64,000 nucleotides of DNA. Origin: Lachancea kluyveri NRRL Y-12651 (taxonomy: Eukaryota; Ascomycota; Saccharomycetes; Saccharomycetales; Saccharomycetaceae). The translations under genes were made by a program, and so were the position numbers. The notes under the pieces were generated by a model, which did not search any database, was not told the DNA's origin, and saw nothing but the letters and a program-made list of their open reading frames with translations. The DNA is taken from NCBI GenBank assembly GCA_000149225.2, contig CM000692.1, positions 372,001 through 436,000 of the forward strand, read 5' to 3'. Within the stretch, counting starts at the first letter, position 1. Every line of letters starts with the position of its first letter. Below, one piece after another: positions 19,383 through 28,574 of the stretch.

Positions 19383-20693
19383 ATGCTCTACAAGGGTTTG
19401 ACCAATATGTTCATGGTATATGTGGCTTTTGGTTTAGCGTTGATTAACTCTGCTCATGCATTGTCAGTTCATGGTTTGAAGACTTTGGTGGTCTATGACA
19501 ACAGAGTAAACGATTTGGAAGACTATTCGAGTTTCTTCGACAGCTTGAAGAGACGCTCCTACGATATTGAATTTGCCTCTGTCAACAATGATACTGAAAA
19601 GATCAAGCTTTATGAAGGAGACACCAGATTGGTAGATAATTTAATCATCTTTCCGATTAAAGGTAGACAAATCCACAAGGATATTACCGTAAAATCCCTA
19701 CTTAGGTTTTTCGAAGAAGGCGGCGACATCCTAACGGTGACATCACCAGCTGGATTGCCAGATGCTATTCGTATTTTCGCCAACCAGCTAGGTATCTACC
19801 CAAGCCCTAAGGACAACCATTTGCTTGATTACTTCCAACGTTCTAGTGACGTTATTGAAATCCCTACCTCGCAAATTAAGAACAAATACGTCTTTTCATC
19901 TGAAAAAGAATCCACTCTCGTTTACAAAGGTTCAGCTGCTTTACTAGACAATAACGAGTTGATTGTCCCAGTATTACCCGCTCCAAGAACTTCCTTTACT
20001 AAAAATTTGAAGAAAAAGGAAGAATGGGTAATTGGCTCTCAAGGGTATACTATAGTAGGTTTCCAGAATCTGCACAATTCTCGCGCTACCTGGGCTGGTA
20101 GTGATCTTTTTTTCAGTAATGAAAATTATTCTTCAAATGGAGAGTTTATTGAGGAGCTAACTAAATGGACTTTTAGAGAGAAGGCCGTGGTTAAAAGCAC
20201 TGGTGTCGAACACTCCCACGCGGATGGTGCTTCATACGAAGAATTGCCTTATAAAGTCAAGGATTCTGTCACTTATGAAATTGGTTTAAGCGAATGGAAT
20301 GGCGAGCAATGGGTACCATTCATCGCAGACGATGTTCAATTTGAACTGAAAATGATTGACCCTTACTACCGCTTAACTTTGAATTTATCCAAAAAAACTG
20401 AAGATTCTCAGTACTACACCACCGGCAGATTCGATTTGCCAGATCATCATGGTGTATTCACTTTCTTAACTGACTATAAAAGGACTGGTTTGTCATTTGT
20501 GACCGAAAAAGATGTAAAAGCTATCCGCCACTTAGCAAATGATGAATATTCAAGAAGTTGGGAAATTACCAATGCTTGGGTTTACTTAACTTCCATTTAC
20601 GCTGTCATTTTTGCATGGGTACTGTTCGTAATCTTCTATATTACTTCCACAAATGGTACTAGGAAGGTGGCTATTGAGAAAAAAACAAATTAG
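19383..20693 (+). CDS. WBP1: Wbp1, oligosaccharyltransferase subunit
   Basis: This 436-residue type I ER membrane protein is an essential subunit of oligosaccharyltransferase, which N-glycosylates nascent proteins. It has a signal peptide (about 1-26, ending near SAHA), a luminal GIFT-like domain starting LKTLVVYDNRV, and a segment GGDILTVTSPAGLPDAIRIFANQLGI typical of the DDOST/Wbp1 family. A transmembrane helix lies near 402-424 (YLTSIYAVIFAWVLFVIFYI), and the C-terminus KKTN fits the KKXX ER-retrieval signal. I chose the ATG at 19383 since it begins the signal peptide; the frame continues upstream into non-homologous sequence. The position matches YEL002C. Confidence 0.96.
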   Translation: MLYKGLTNMFMVYVAFGLALINSAHALSVHGLKTLVVYDNRVNDLEDYSSFFDSLKRRSYDIEFASVNNDTEKIKLYEGDTRLVDNLIIFPIKGRQIHKDITVKSLLRFFEEGGDILTVTSPAGLPDAIRIFANQLGIYPSPKDNHLLDYFQRSSDVIEIPTSQIKNKYVFSSEKESTLVYKGSAALLDNNELIVPVLPAPRTSFTKNLKKKEEWVIGSQGYTIVGFQNLHNSRATWAGSDLFFSNENYSSNGEFIEELTKWTFREKAVVKSTGVEHSHADGASYEELPYKVKDSVTYEIGLSEWNGEQWVPFIADDVQFELKMIDPYYRLTLNLSKKTEDSQYYTTGRFDLPDHHGVFTFLTDYKRTGLSFVTEKDVKAIRHLANDEYSRSWEITNAWVYLTSIYAVIFAWVLFVIFYITSTNGTRKVAIEKKTN

Positions 20694-20818
20694 GAAACTT
20701 TACCAAATTTATTTGTACCGTTTTCTGTAGATACAAAAGTGAATGCTTATATAGTACGCTGTGATTACAAAAATTATTCAAAGTATGGAACCGAAAAAGA
20801 AGGAGCTTACAGTCCTAA

Positions 20819-21221
20819 TTATTGTCTTACGACTTGGATTTTGTTATCTTTCTTCCACTTTTCAAATTCTTTTGCTGTCTTAATCAGTTCACTCTTCATT
20901 GTGGAAACTGTCTTAATTAAGTTTTGTTTCTTTGTATCTAAAATTGGAATTGTTGTTTCGACATCAGTTTCAACCAAAGCGCCACCAACCATTCTGTAAC
21001 ACTTTCTGCTGGGATCAGTATTCTCCAATGTTTTTAGTACCACCTCATGTTCCTCTTTATCATTGCCAAGCTCGATAATCTTGGCTTGTAGTTCTTCCAA
21101 GGTTTGCTTGTATTCGTTATATTTTAGTTGTAAAACTGAAAGAATAGAAGAGTTAGTAATCATTAGGTTATCATAATAAAGCATAGAATCACTTACCATT
21201 TGACCTTTGTTCGGTTGACAT
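20819..21221 (-). CDS. GIM4: Prefoldin subunit 2 (Gim4/Pfd2), one intron
   Basis: The spliced product is 113 residues (MSTEQRSNVLQLKYNEYKQT onward) and matches prefoldin subunit 2, part of the hexamer that hands nascent actin and tubulin to the CCT chaperonin. Exon 1 is 21197-21221 and exon 2 is 20819-21135. The 61-nt intron (21136-21196) has a GTAAGT donor, a perfect TACTAAC branch point (21152-21158) and a CAG acceptor. Coiled-coil helices flank the conserved CYRMVGGALVETDV hairpin, and the end KEFEKWKKDNKIQVV is almost as in S. cerevisiae. S. cerevisiae GIM4 has an intron at the same point. The longer unspliced frame reaching 21199 starts inside the intron and is not the protein. Confidence 0.96.
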
Positions 21222-21374
21222 CACTACTGTACTTGTGAATAGTTCCTTTGTAAGTAGTAGGACATCTTGACAAGTTTACCGAGCTCGATCTTTTTTTTTT
21301 CTTTACTTTGTATGGATGAAAATCAGACGCTCCATGGTTAGATTGTAAAAACGAGAACATTAAATATTTATAAA

Positions 21375-22466
21375 CTACTGATCTTTTTTTAACTCTTTCT
21401 TTTGAGCAGAATCTACTTTTGCAACCCTTTGTTTGCTTCTGCTTGCATAAGAGTACTGTAATGCCCCTAAAAATACTAGAACTGTTCCCATATAACCAGT
21501 GACCGAGAGGCTATTACCAAAAAGATAGACGCTTAGAATCAAGCTTACGAATTTGCGTACCAGAAGAACCACTGAAACTGTCAGAGCATTTGTTTGACTC
21601 GCTAGAATGTTGACACCTCTAATGCAAATACTCTGGGTGATGACGTTACCAACTAACATTACCAATTTTTTTGAAACCTTAAACTGCAGTATTGGGAGTG
21701 AGAATGTGCTAGAATCATTTAACAATCCCAAAAACTCAACTCCCAGCTGTGAATAACCAAGCAGAAATAACGGTAAACCTAGTAGGTGGGTATAGAAAAC
21801 ATTTTCTCTCCAGTGCTTTCCGTACCTCTTGTAAGTCCATTCGTTATATAGCGAAAGCAGCGACATCAAAATGGAAGCTGTAGTTAAAATTAATAAGCCT
21901 ATTAAAAATTTCACGTTAGTGGGCTGCTCCATGTTTTTGGAGAACGTATTAGAAAAGTCATTCCACGAAAACTCATTGTCCTTGTAGAGTGATGTAATGA
22001 TAGCTCCTACAGTTAACAACACCGCTGAAAAAATCTGAGGGTTACTGTATGATTTGCCACCAAACATCCATCCAATAAGCATAGTTATTACAGTACCTGA
22101 ACATCTGAAAATAATGTGTAAAGGTACAGATATATCAAACATAAAAACGCTGTTGTTGGCAACTGAACTTAGAAAAAAAAGAATCACTGATAACAAATAC
22201 ACTTTAAAGGGGACTGCTCGTGGCCTTAAGAAAAATGGAGGGTTGGAGAGATCGCCGTAAGTAGTCAATCCATCTATTGAAACAAAAAGAAACTGGCAGA
22301 GGGTTACTATATTACCAACGTTCACTGTAGATCCTTGGATCATATACTCTAGAGTGAAGACATTCGAACAACAGCCACCAAAGATCAGCGCAATTGCGAC
22401 TGGTAGAGTCGCAGATATTGGATGAGATATTTTTGGTCCCAGCTTTGACATAAGCTTATTTCTCAT
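21375..22466 (-). CDS. YEA4: Yea4, UDP-N-acetylglucosamine transporter of the ER
   Basis: This 363-residue multispanning protein of the nucleotide-sugar/SLC35B family has about ten hydrophobic segments. S. cerevisiae Yea4 imports UDP-GlcNAc into the ER for chitin and glycan synthesis. Family segments include IFGGCCSNVFTLEYM, NNSVFMFDISVPLHIIFRCSGTVITMLIGW, YNEWTYKRYGKHWRENVFYTHLLGLPLFL, and RGVNILASQTNALTVSVVLLVRKFVSLILSVYLFG. The C-terminus is lysine-rich (KKELKKDQ), compatible with ER retention. A five-codon ORF (ATG GAT GAG AAA TAA, 22456-22470) overlaps the start in another frame. A second in-frame ATG lies five codons in (Met6). Confidence 0.93.
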   Translation of the reverse strand: MRNKLMSKLGPKISHPISATLPVAIALIFGGCCSNVFTLEYMIQGSTVNVGNIVTLCQFLFVSIDGLTTYGDLSNPPFFLRPRAVPFKVYLLSVILFFLSSVANNSVFMFDISVPLHIIFRCSGTVITMLIGWMFGGKSYSNPQIFSAVLLTVGAIITSLYKDNEFSWNDFSNTFSKNMEQPTNVKFLIGLLILTTASILMSLLSLYNEWTYKRYGKHWRENVFYTHLLGLPLFLLGYSQLGVEFLGLLNDSSTFSLPILQFKVSKKLVMLVGNVITQSICIRGVNILASQTNALTVSVVLLVRKFVSLILSVYLFGNSLSVTGYMGTVLVFLGALQYSYASRSKQRVAKVDSAQKKELKKDQ

Positions 22467-23021
22467 CCATAGTAGCGTTTATGTCATTTGATAGAAAAAA
22501 ATAGTTAGTTTTTTCGTTTCCTTCCATGTGTGCACGTGAGCTCTTGTAGTAACTTCGGTATACGTTGACTAAGAGTACATGTAAATATCTGCTCTCAAGA
22601 AGGTTGAGATACTTTTTGTACCCTTATCTCAGCTTTTAGTAGTATTCAACTTTTGAAAGTCAGAGGCCCCACCTTAAGATGGGGTTTGTAAGTTAACGTT
22701 TACTACTAGTAAATATAATGTTTAGCGGGCCAAATGTCACATTTGAACATTAATAAACAAATGATTTGGCTAACTTGACAACAAAAAAAATAAATACACC
22801 TCAAAATGGAAATCTGACGCCAAAAGATAAATCATCTCATTTTCATTGACCAGATTATAATGCGAGGATGAGTTTCCTTATTACACTGCTCCGTTCTCCG
22901 TGATACAGATTTGCGCGATAGCTTACTTAACTTGAGAATATTCGTACCCAGCCCTCATTTACTAAAAGGGTCGAGATTCAGCCAGTAGTAGATAGCAACC
23001 AACTAACCCCTTAACAAAAGT
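22467..23021. other. YEA4/VAB2 divergent promoter region
   Basis: This 555-bp stretch has no gene. It holds a GCACGTGA E-box near 22533-22540 and A/T tracts. Nothing else is recognised. Confidence 0.45.
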
Positions 23022-24191
23022 ATGAGTTCACTATTTTATGGCGATCTTCAAAAATTGCGAACACGCAAGAAGTACCGGTTTGCTACTATTAAAAGTTCTA
23101 GTTCATTTAAAGAATTAAGACAACTTTCACCATTGCCCTCTTCTAGAGAATTGGAACAAGATGCTGTATTCAAAGTTGTGGCCGAAGAATTCAAGCAGGT
23201 CAAGTTAGACATTACTGCAATTAATGATAAAGTTTGTGACGATATTGAAACGGAATCACACCAAACCGAGCAGATTGCTCGTCAATTGAAAGGCTCGGTA
23301 AAAAAACTGGATCAATCATTTAAGAAGGTTTGCAAAGCACACAATAAACATGAGATTATGATCAATGATCAGCTGGCGCACCTTTCTTCGGTTTCAAATA
23401 CGGTCGAAAGGTCGTTAGCCTCGATTGAGGAGGTTACTGGACAAGTAATAATGAACATGGAGGAGGTGGACTCAAAACTTCCCGGAAAACATCGTCTAAT
23501 AAATGGTCAATTATTCAACCAACAGCATTATCCATTACTATTCGAGCTAATCCACCAGAAATTTCCTGATAAATTCAAACAAGGTAAAAATATTCTAGAA
23601 AACATTAAAGACGAAGAAGATGAACAAGTGAAAGGCAATAACGAAGGAAAAGGTAATGAAGAAAACGGTAATGGAGGAGATGGAAATGAAGGAGGAGATA
23701 ATGAAGAAAACGGTAATGGAGGAGATGGCAATGGAGGAGGAGATAATGAAGAAAACTATGATGGAAGAGATGGCAATGGAGAAGAAAGCGATGAGATTGA
23801 TGATCAGGAAAGAAGCATTGAATTAATTCCAAAGAGTACAGATTTAGAATTTACAAACACTAATACCTCAGATTCATTTGCAGAATCCAGTGAACCAGCA
23901 GAAGACAGCAGCTTTAAAGTAAAAAGCACAGAAGGTAATAAAGATACGAATAATAAACTTGAAGAAATTGAAAACCTTATCTCTGAATACAAGCTCTCCA
24001 GAGAAAAAAGTCAAAAAATACCGAATTCTATACTAATGCCAAGCTTTCGAAAGGTTTCTACGCCTTCAACGTCAACCACTTTACAAAATGTGGAAATTCA
24101 TGATCAGTTTAGTGTCGCGGTTGAAACCAGTCCCAATAGTAACTGTAGTATATCAAACAGCATTTGCGGTGGTAGCAGCCAAATCGAATGA
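23022..24191 (+). CDS. VAB2: Vab2-like BLOC-1 subunit
   Basis: This 389-residue protein has an N-terminal LRTRKKYRFATI segment and a long coiled coil at about 45-150 (DITAINDKVCDDIETESHQTEQIARQLKGS). These are consistent with S. cerevisiae Vab2 (YEL005C, 282 residues), a subunit of the BLOC-1 complex acting on endosomal Rab GTPase regulation. The position beside YEA4 supports this. The protein is about 100 residues longer because of an Asn/Gly/Glu/Asp-rich insert (about 203-265) that contains three 15-codon tandem repeats. The C-terminus is Ser/Glu-rich and probably disordered. The name rests on synteny and coiled-coil layout rather than strong motif evidence. Confidence 0.8.
   Translation: MSSLFYGDLQKLRTRKKYRFATIKSSSSFKELRQLSPLPSSRELEQDAVFKVVAEEFKQVKLDITAINDKVCDDIETESHQTEQIARQLKGSVKKLDQSFKKVCKAHNKHEIMINDQLAHLSSVSNTVERSLASIEEVTGQVIMNMEEVDSKLPGKHRLINGQLFNQQHYPLLFELIHQKFPDKFKQGKNILENIKDEEDEQVKGNNEGKGNEENGNGGDGNEGGDNEENGNGGDGNGGGDNEENYDGRDGNGEESDEIDDQERSIELIPKSTDLEFTNTNTSDSFAESSEPAEDSSFKVKSTEGNKDTNNKLEEIENLISEYKLSREKSQKIPNSILMPSFRKVSTPSTSTTLQNVEIHDQFSVAVETSPNSNCSISNSICGGSSQIE
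23655..23789 (+). repeat. In-frame 45-bp minisatellite, three copies
   Basis: Units lie at 23655-23699, 23700-23744 and 23745-23789, each 15 codons starting AAT GAA GAA AAC. The first two are near-identical and the third is diverged. It codes for the acidic Gly/Asn-rich insert of the Vab2-like protein. Confidence 0.9.
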
Positions 24192-24224
24192 ATCAAAGGT
24201 GTATTTATGTAGTCAATATGTGTA

Positions 24225-25061
24225 TCAGCTTCTAGATGGTATGTTTTGGTCTAGCACCTTCTGTAATATAACAGCGAATACCGGATGCAATGATGAATTT
24301 TTGTACAGATCGATTAATGATTCTTTCATAGATGTCTGTTTTTCGATAAGTTCTACAAACTTGGGATCAATAGGAATGCTACCCAAATACGGAACTTGGT
24401 AGTCTTCCGCAAGATTCTTCCCACCTCCGCTAGAGAAGATATTAGTGCACTCAGTACAGTGTGGACAAATAAAACCAGACATATTCTCAACAATACCTAG
24501 TATCTTAAAACCGACTTTCTTACAAAAATTAATTTCTTTCCTGACATCTGCAGTGGCAACACCTTGTGGAGTGGTTACAATGATTGCACCATCAGGTTGC
24601 GCCCATCTCAATTCTTCTGCGATTGAAATATGCTCATCTGAAGTGCCTGGTGGTGTGTCGATTAAGAGATAATCCAATTCACCCCAAGAAACGTCCTTGA
24701 TAAATTGCTTAATAATGGCTGTCTTTTTGGGGCCTCTCCAAACAACACTATTACCTCTGTCATTCAATAAAAAACCCAATGACATTAAACTCAGCCTGCC
24801 ACTTGATTCACTTTCTACTGGAACAGGAATCCAGCCTTGAGTACTTTGAAATACGGACTTAGTCTCCAGGCCAAACATCCTAGGCAGGGAGGGGCCTGTA
24901 AGATCAATATCTAATACACCTACTTTAAAACCCATGTTAACTAACGTCAGTGCAGTTTGCGTAGTAACAGAGCTCTTACCGACACCACCTTTACCAGATA
25001 AAATCAAAACGATATGTTTAACTTTGGCCAACGACGTAGGTGGGCCCTCAGCTTCTTCCAT
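24225..25061 (-). CDS. CFD1: Cfd1, cytosolic Fe-S cluster assembly ATPase
   Basis: This 278-residue P-loop NTPase of the Mrp/NBP35 family forms the scaffold with Nbp35 for cytosolic and nuclear Fe-S protein maturation. It shows the deviant Walker [10 protein letters not shown] at about 24-32, [15 protein letters not shown], and [15 protein letters not shown]. The bridging cluster ligands are in CPHC ([18 protein letters not shown]). I use the ATG at 25061 (MEEAEGPP), which matches the S. cerevisiae N-terminus. The frame has in-frame upstream ATGs and reaches 25181, but that sequence has no family similarity. It is convergent with VAB2 and divergent from BET1; the position matches YIL003W. Confidence 0.96.
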   Translation of the reverse strand: MEEAEGPPTSLAKVKHIVLILSGKGGVGKSSVTTQTALTLVNMGFKVGVLDIDLTGPSLPRMFGLETKSVFQSTQGWIPVPVESESSGRLSLMSLGFLLNDRGNSVVWRGPKKTAIIKQFIKDVSWGELDYLLIDTPPGTSDEHISIAEELRWAQPDGAIIVTTPQGVATADVRKEINFCKKVGFKILGIVENMSGFICPHCTECTNIFSSGGGKNLAEDYQVPYLGSIPIDPKFVELIEKQTSMKESLIDLYKNSSLHPVFAVILQKVLDQNIPSRS

Positions 25062-25256
25062 TTTTGATGGTGCAACCGAGATTTCCCTGCTGAGTACTTT
25101 GGAAGGTAGAATATTCATCATGACTAAGCGAATACTAAAGAAATCATATCTCGTCAACAATGATACATGAATCTTCAACAACTTTCAAGTGTTTACGATG
25201 TTTTAAAGCCTTTTGTAGCTATAACATGTTATATTGGACACATAACAATACTGAAT

Positions 25257-25751
25257 ATGAGCTCAAGGTATGTCTAAATTGAGATTATAACTCTTTTGTT
25301 TGGAAAGAATTTTTTGTTAACAATCTTATTGGATCACAGGTTCACAGGGAACTCCTTACACCAGCGTGATAGTAATAGAACACAGTTATTTGGTCCTAAC
25401 TTTAACAACCTTCCAGAAAGAGCCAGCTCACCCTATGATAACTCCAATAATCTAGACTTTTCTGCAAGCAAGCTTTCCCAGTTAGAGTCTCAGAGTGACC
25501 AGCATATGGGCGTGATGGGTGAAAAAATTCGGGCTTTAAAATCACTCTCTCTAAAGATGGGTGATGAAATTAGGGGAAGCAACCAAACATTAGGCCAATT
25601 GGGTGACACATTTGACAACGCAAGCACCAAATTGAAGCATACTTTTAGCAAGATGATGGTTATGGCCAAAAACTCAAGGATCAGTTTGAAAACATGGCTC
25701 ATTATTTTTTTTTTTGTGATTCTACTATTCTTCTGGGTCCGAATCCGCTAA
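25257..25751 (+). CDS. BET1: Bet1, ER-to-Golgi SNARE, one intron
   Basis: The spliced protein of 140 residues (MSSRFTGNSLHQRDSNRTQL onward) is the Qc-SNARE Bet1 of COPII vesicle fusion. Exon 1 is 25257-25267 (11 nt) and exon 2 is 25340-25751. The 72-nt intron has a GTATGT donor and a CAG acceptor. It has no perfect TACTAAC; the best candidate is TGTTAAC near 25316-25322. The SNARE motif covers about 50-110 (KIRALKSLSLKMGDEIRGSN), with a C-terminal membrane anchor (TWLIIFFFVILLFFWVRIR). S. cerevisiae BET1 (142 residues, YIL004C) also has an intron near the start. Confidence 0.95.
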
Positions 25752-25905
25752 GCAGGGTAGTCATAGAAGTGTACACTATTTAATTTAATCGTTTCTACAG
25801 GTAATAGAGTTTGACCAGGAATGGAATTTGATTACTAGGAAAAAAAAAGGACAACTAAACATCGAGAACGAACAGCTAGTAATACATAACCACAGTATTA
25901 CTACC

Positions 25906-28050
25906 CTAATCTTTTAATTTGTTCTTACCTAACAAACCCGAAGTATCTCTCTTAGCACGGTACTTTTGTTTAATTTTGTACTTTCCGTAGTACTTAGGAA
26001 TTTTGGAAAGAAACAAAATAAAGCCCAAAACCACCAAATAACCCATGAATCCAAATTGATGGACAGAATCCAGCACTCTCAAAGATTTGCCAAAAGGAGA
26101 ATTGATCAAAGTTTTCGGAACGATTCTACCTTGGTACCGTTGTGGGAAATTTAAAGTCGCCAATGTTTCCTTCAAAAAGTACGGAGAATGGCTCGTCAAA
26201 TAATTCCCAAACGGGTCTTGCTCGTAGTAAAATTTCCCACCATTTTTATCAACAATCAATACGTCACCTACATTGTATGCCCTATTATGAACGTTTAATC
26301 CATACCTTCGCAACAGGTAACTGTTTTCATGTATATCCAAATAGGTGAAAAGAACCTTGTGGTCGTATGAATGATAGATCTCTTCGCGCATTTTTTTGAC
26401 GATGTCAGCGGATGGTGCATTCTTCTGCTTCATGATGTCGACCATTTCTTGTTTGTTGGTCCTTTCCTTCATAACGGTTTCATAGAGCTGTTCATTGCGA
26501 ATGGATTCGTAATCAAATATACTAACAATAAAATTTTTGATATATTCCAAACTGCTTTCCTTCTTGCTTTCAGTAGAAGTGTCAACTATCTGAATGGCCA
26601 TTTTCTCGTAAAATTCGTTTTGGAAATTGATAAGCCTTTTATAGTTAGTGAGGGTTAATTCATTTATAAGTGGAAGAGAGTCTTGTCTCACCCAGTCCAT
26701 GATGCAATCGATGTTTCTCATTTCAGTTGTAGAATAACCATGGAAAACGTTGGGAATCAAACTCCCTTCTTTAAACATGAAGAAAGTCGGGTATTTAGTC
26801 AAGGTACTCATAACAAAGTAATCATCATTTGGAAACTTGTGTGCTTCGCTTTCATTATAGTTAATAGCTTTAAACATTTTGTAATAATTTTTCTTAGCAA
26901 GTTCCATCAAATTACCTTTTGACTTGTAAAGATAAGCATTCGGTATCTGAGATAGAGGCTCAACCATGTATTCCAATATGTCATAGTCTTCCGGAACGAC
27001 AGCCTGAGGGTCATAATTGAACACAATGTAAATCTTTCCTTCTGGAGTTTTGGATGCAGTACCAATATCAAAGGGCTGGTTAATTTTTTCAGATAATTGG
27101 AGTGACGAAATATCAGGCACTTCCGCATTTGAATAAGTTCTTTTAGCAAAATCTTCATAGCTTCTCAGGGAAGTAGAGCGACCACTGTAAACAATGAAAC
27201 CGCCATTCTTTTTCCCTGGAAGCACCAAGGCAACTTCTGGGTGCCTACTAATCCTATGGTTGGTAAGTTCAGCCAAACCACCGAATCCTAACTCTTTACA
27301 GATCTTCTGGTTACTTTCGCAATTAAAGTGTGCTGAAGAAATACCTGAAGTCAAGAGTTTGTTTGATAAGATTTTCCACGTTCTTTGAAAGCCTGCACAA
27401 TTATCACAGCAGTCAAATTCCGCAAAATTGTCGGTATTTCTCAAATCTTTGGAAGGCCAGAATGACACCAAATATGGCGTCTCGCTGTTGCCAGCAAGCA
27501 TGTCTAGCAATTTCTTGCCTGTCAAGTATTCACTTTGACTTTTCAAGCTTGAAGTATCAAAATTATCTGCGTTTAAAGCTTCTTCTCTTGCAAACGATAT
27601 AAAGTTTTGGGTATTTCTTTGGTAGTCGTCTGGGTAATTTTTAATAAAGCCTGCTGGACCATACAACCTAATGCTGGGGTACTGGGCCACCTTTTCCTTT
27701 GCGCACAAATCACCGCTTTCAACACAGTTAACTTGCGAGAGTGTGATATTTAACCCTTCACCTTCCTCATGGAACTGTTCCCAAGCTTCTTTCCACTTAG
27801 GCGCCATATGTTTACAATGAGAGCAGTATGGACTAAAAAACTCTACAACGTGTAAGTGCTTGGAAACCTCAGTCTCAAAATTAGTTGCAGTTAAAGGATC
27901 AGGGAACTGATCTTCTTTTTTCTGTTTTTCTGTTTCATCTATCTTTGATATTTCCGAGGTTGGCGTTTCTAACCCAGCCAGACACTTAACTAAACATCCC
28001 AAATATAAAAGGTTTAGTAAAAAAAGGGCCTTGAGCTTTGGTAACAACAT
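25906..28050 (-). CDS. EPS1: Eps1, ER membrane protein disulfide isomerase
   Basis: This 714-residue protein starts with a signal peptide (MLLPKLKALFLLNLLYLGCL). A thioredoxin domain has the active site CSHC (FFSPYCSHCKHMAPKW, about residue 75). Further thioredoxin-like regions follow, with a second cysteine cluster FDCCDNCAGF near 212. A transmembrane helix near 675-695 (FMGYLVVLGFILFL) and a lysine-rich tail (GKNKLKD) complete it. Eps1 acts in ER quality control of membrane proteins such as mutant Pma1. The length is close to S. cerevisiae (701). I use the ATG at 28050; the frame extends only to a GTG upstream. It is convergent with BET1. Confidence 0.95.
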   Translation of the reverse strand: MLLPKLKALFLLNLLYLGCLVKCLAGLETPTSEISKIDETEKQKKEDQFPDPLTATNFETEVSKHLHVVEFFSPYCSHCKHMAPKWKEAWEQFHEEGEGLNITLSQVNCVESGDLCAKEKVAQYPSIRLYGPAGFIKNYPDDYQRNTQNFISFAREEALNADNFDTSSLKSQSEYLTGKKLLDMLAGNSETPYLVSFWPSKDLRNTDNFAEFDCCDNCAGFQRTWKILSNKLLTSGISSAHFNCESNQKICKELGFGGLAELTNHRISRHPEVALVLPGKKNGGFIVYSGRSTSLRSYEDFAKRTYSNAEVPDISSLQLSEKINQPFDIGTASKTPEGKIYIVFNYDPQAVVPEDYDILEYMVEPLSQIPNAYLYKSKGNLMELAKKNYYKMFKAINYNESEAHKFPNDDYFVMSTLTKYPTFFMFKEGSLIPNVFHGYSTTEMRNIDCIMDWVRQDSLPLINELTLTNYKRLINFQNEFYEKMAIQIVDTSTESKKESSLEYIKNFIVSIFDYESIRNEQLYETVMKERTNKQEMVDIMKQKNAPSADIVKKMREEIYHSYDHKVLFTYLDIHENSYLLRRYGLNVHNRAYNVGDVLIVDKNGGKFYYEQDPFGNYLTSHSPYFLKETLATLNFPQRYQGRIVPKTLINSPFGKSLRVLDSVHQFGFMGYLVVLGFILFLSKIPKYYGKYKIKQKYRAKRDTSGLLGKNKLKD

Positions 28051-28574
28051 TTTCTTGTTTCGTCTCACCTTACAGATGTGAAACTTTGCTTGGAAAAGTT
28101 GACACTCGTTGGTTTTTGAGAAGAGTACTATTTTGTGGAGCCATGTAATTGATTTTTTTTTATTTTTTGCCCTTTTCCTAAGAGCTCACGCATCAAAGTC
28201 CTATGTCACCCCTGGTACTCGGACAAACATGATGGGTAAAGGGTCCCAAAATCTAATAAACGTTTGACTCAGTGGTAAGAAAGCAAAGGAACGTATATTA
28301 TGGATACGCTTCGAGGCACAATTTAAATTCAAATAACTGTATTTGCAGCAACGCATCCGAGGCTACATATACGACGAGAATTTTTAAAAGCGTTTTACTT
28401 CCGAACGTTAAGGTTACAAGGTTTTTGTATAACAATGCATACAGATGGAATATGTATATAAGTTTATACGTAAATGCAGGTTTTTGAATGATGCAAATGC
28501 AGGATGCCGTTACCGTTATTTTTTTTTTTTTTCTACTTCTTGATTTTATTTTATTTTTCTTTTTTTAGTTATTG
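28051..28574. other. Intergenic, YIA6 3' end to EPS1 5' end
   Basis: This 524-bp region has T-tracts (near 28150-28160 and 28520-28535) and no recognisable gene, RNA or repeat. Confidence 0.45.
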
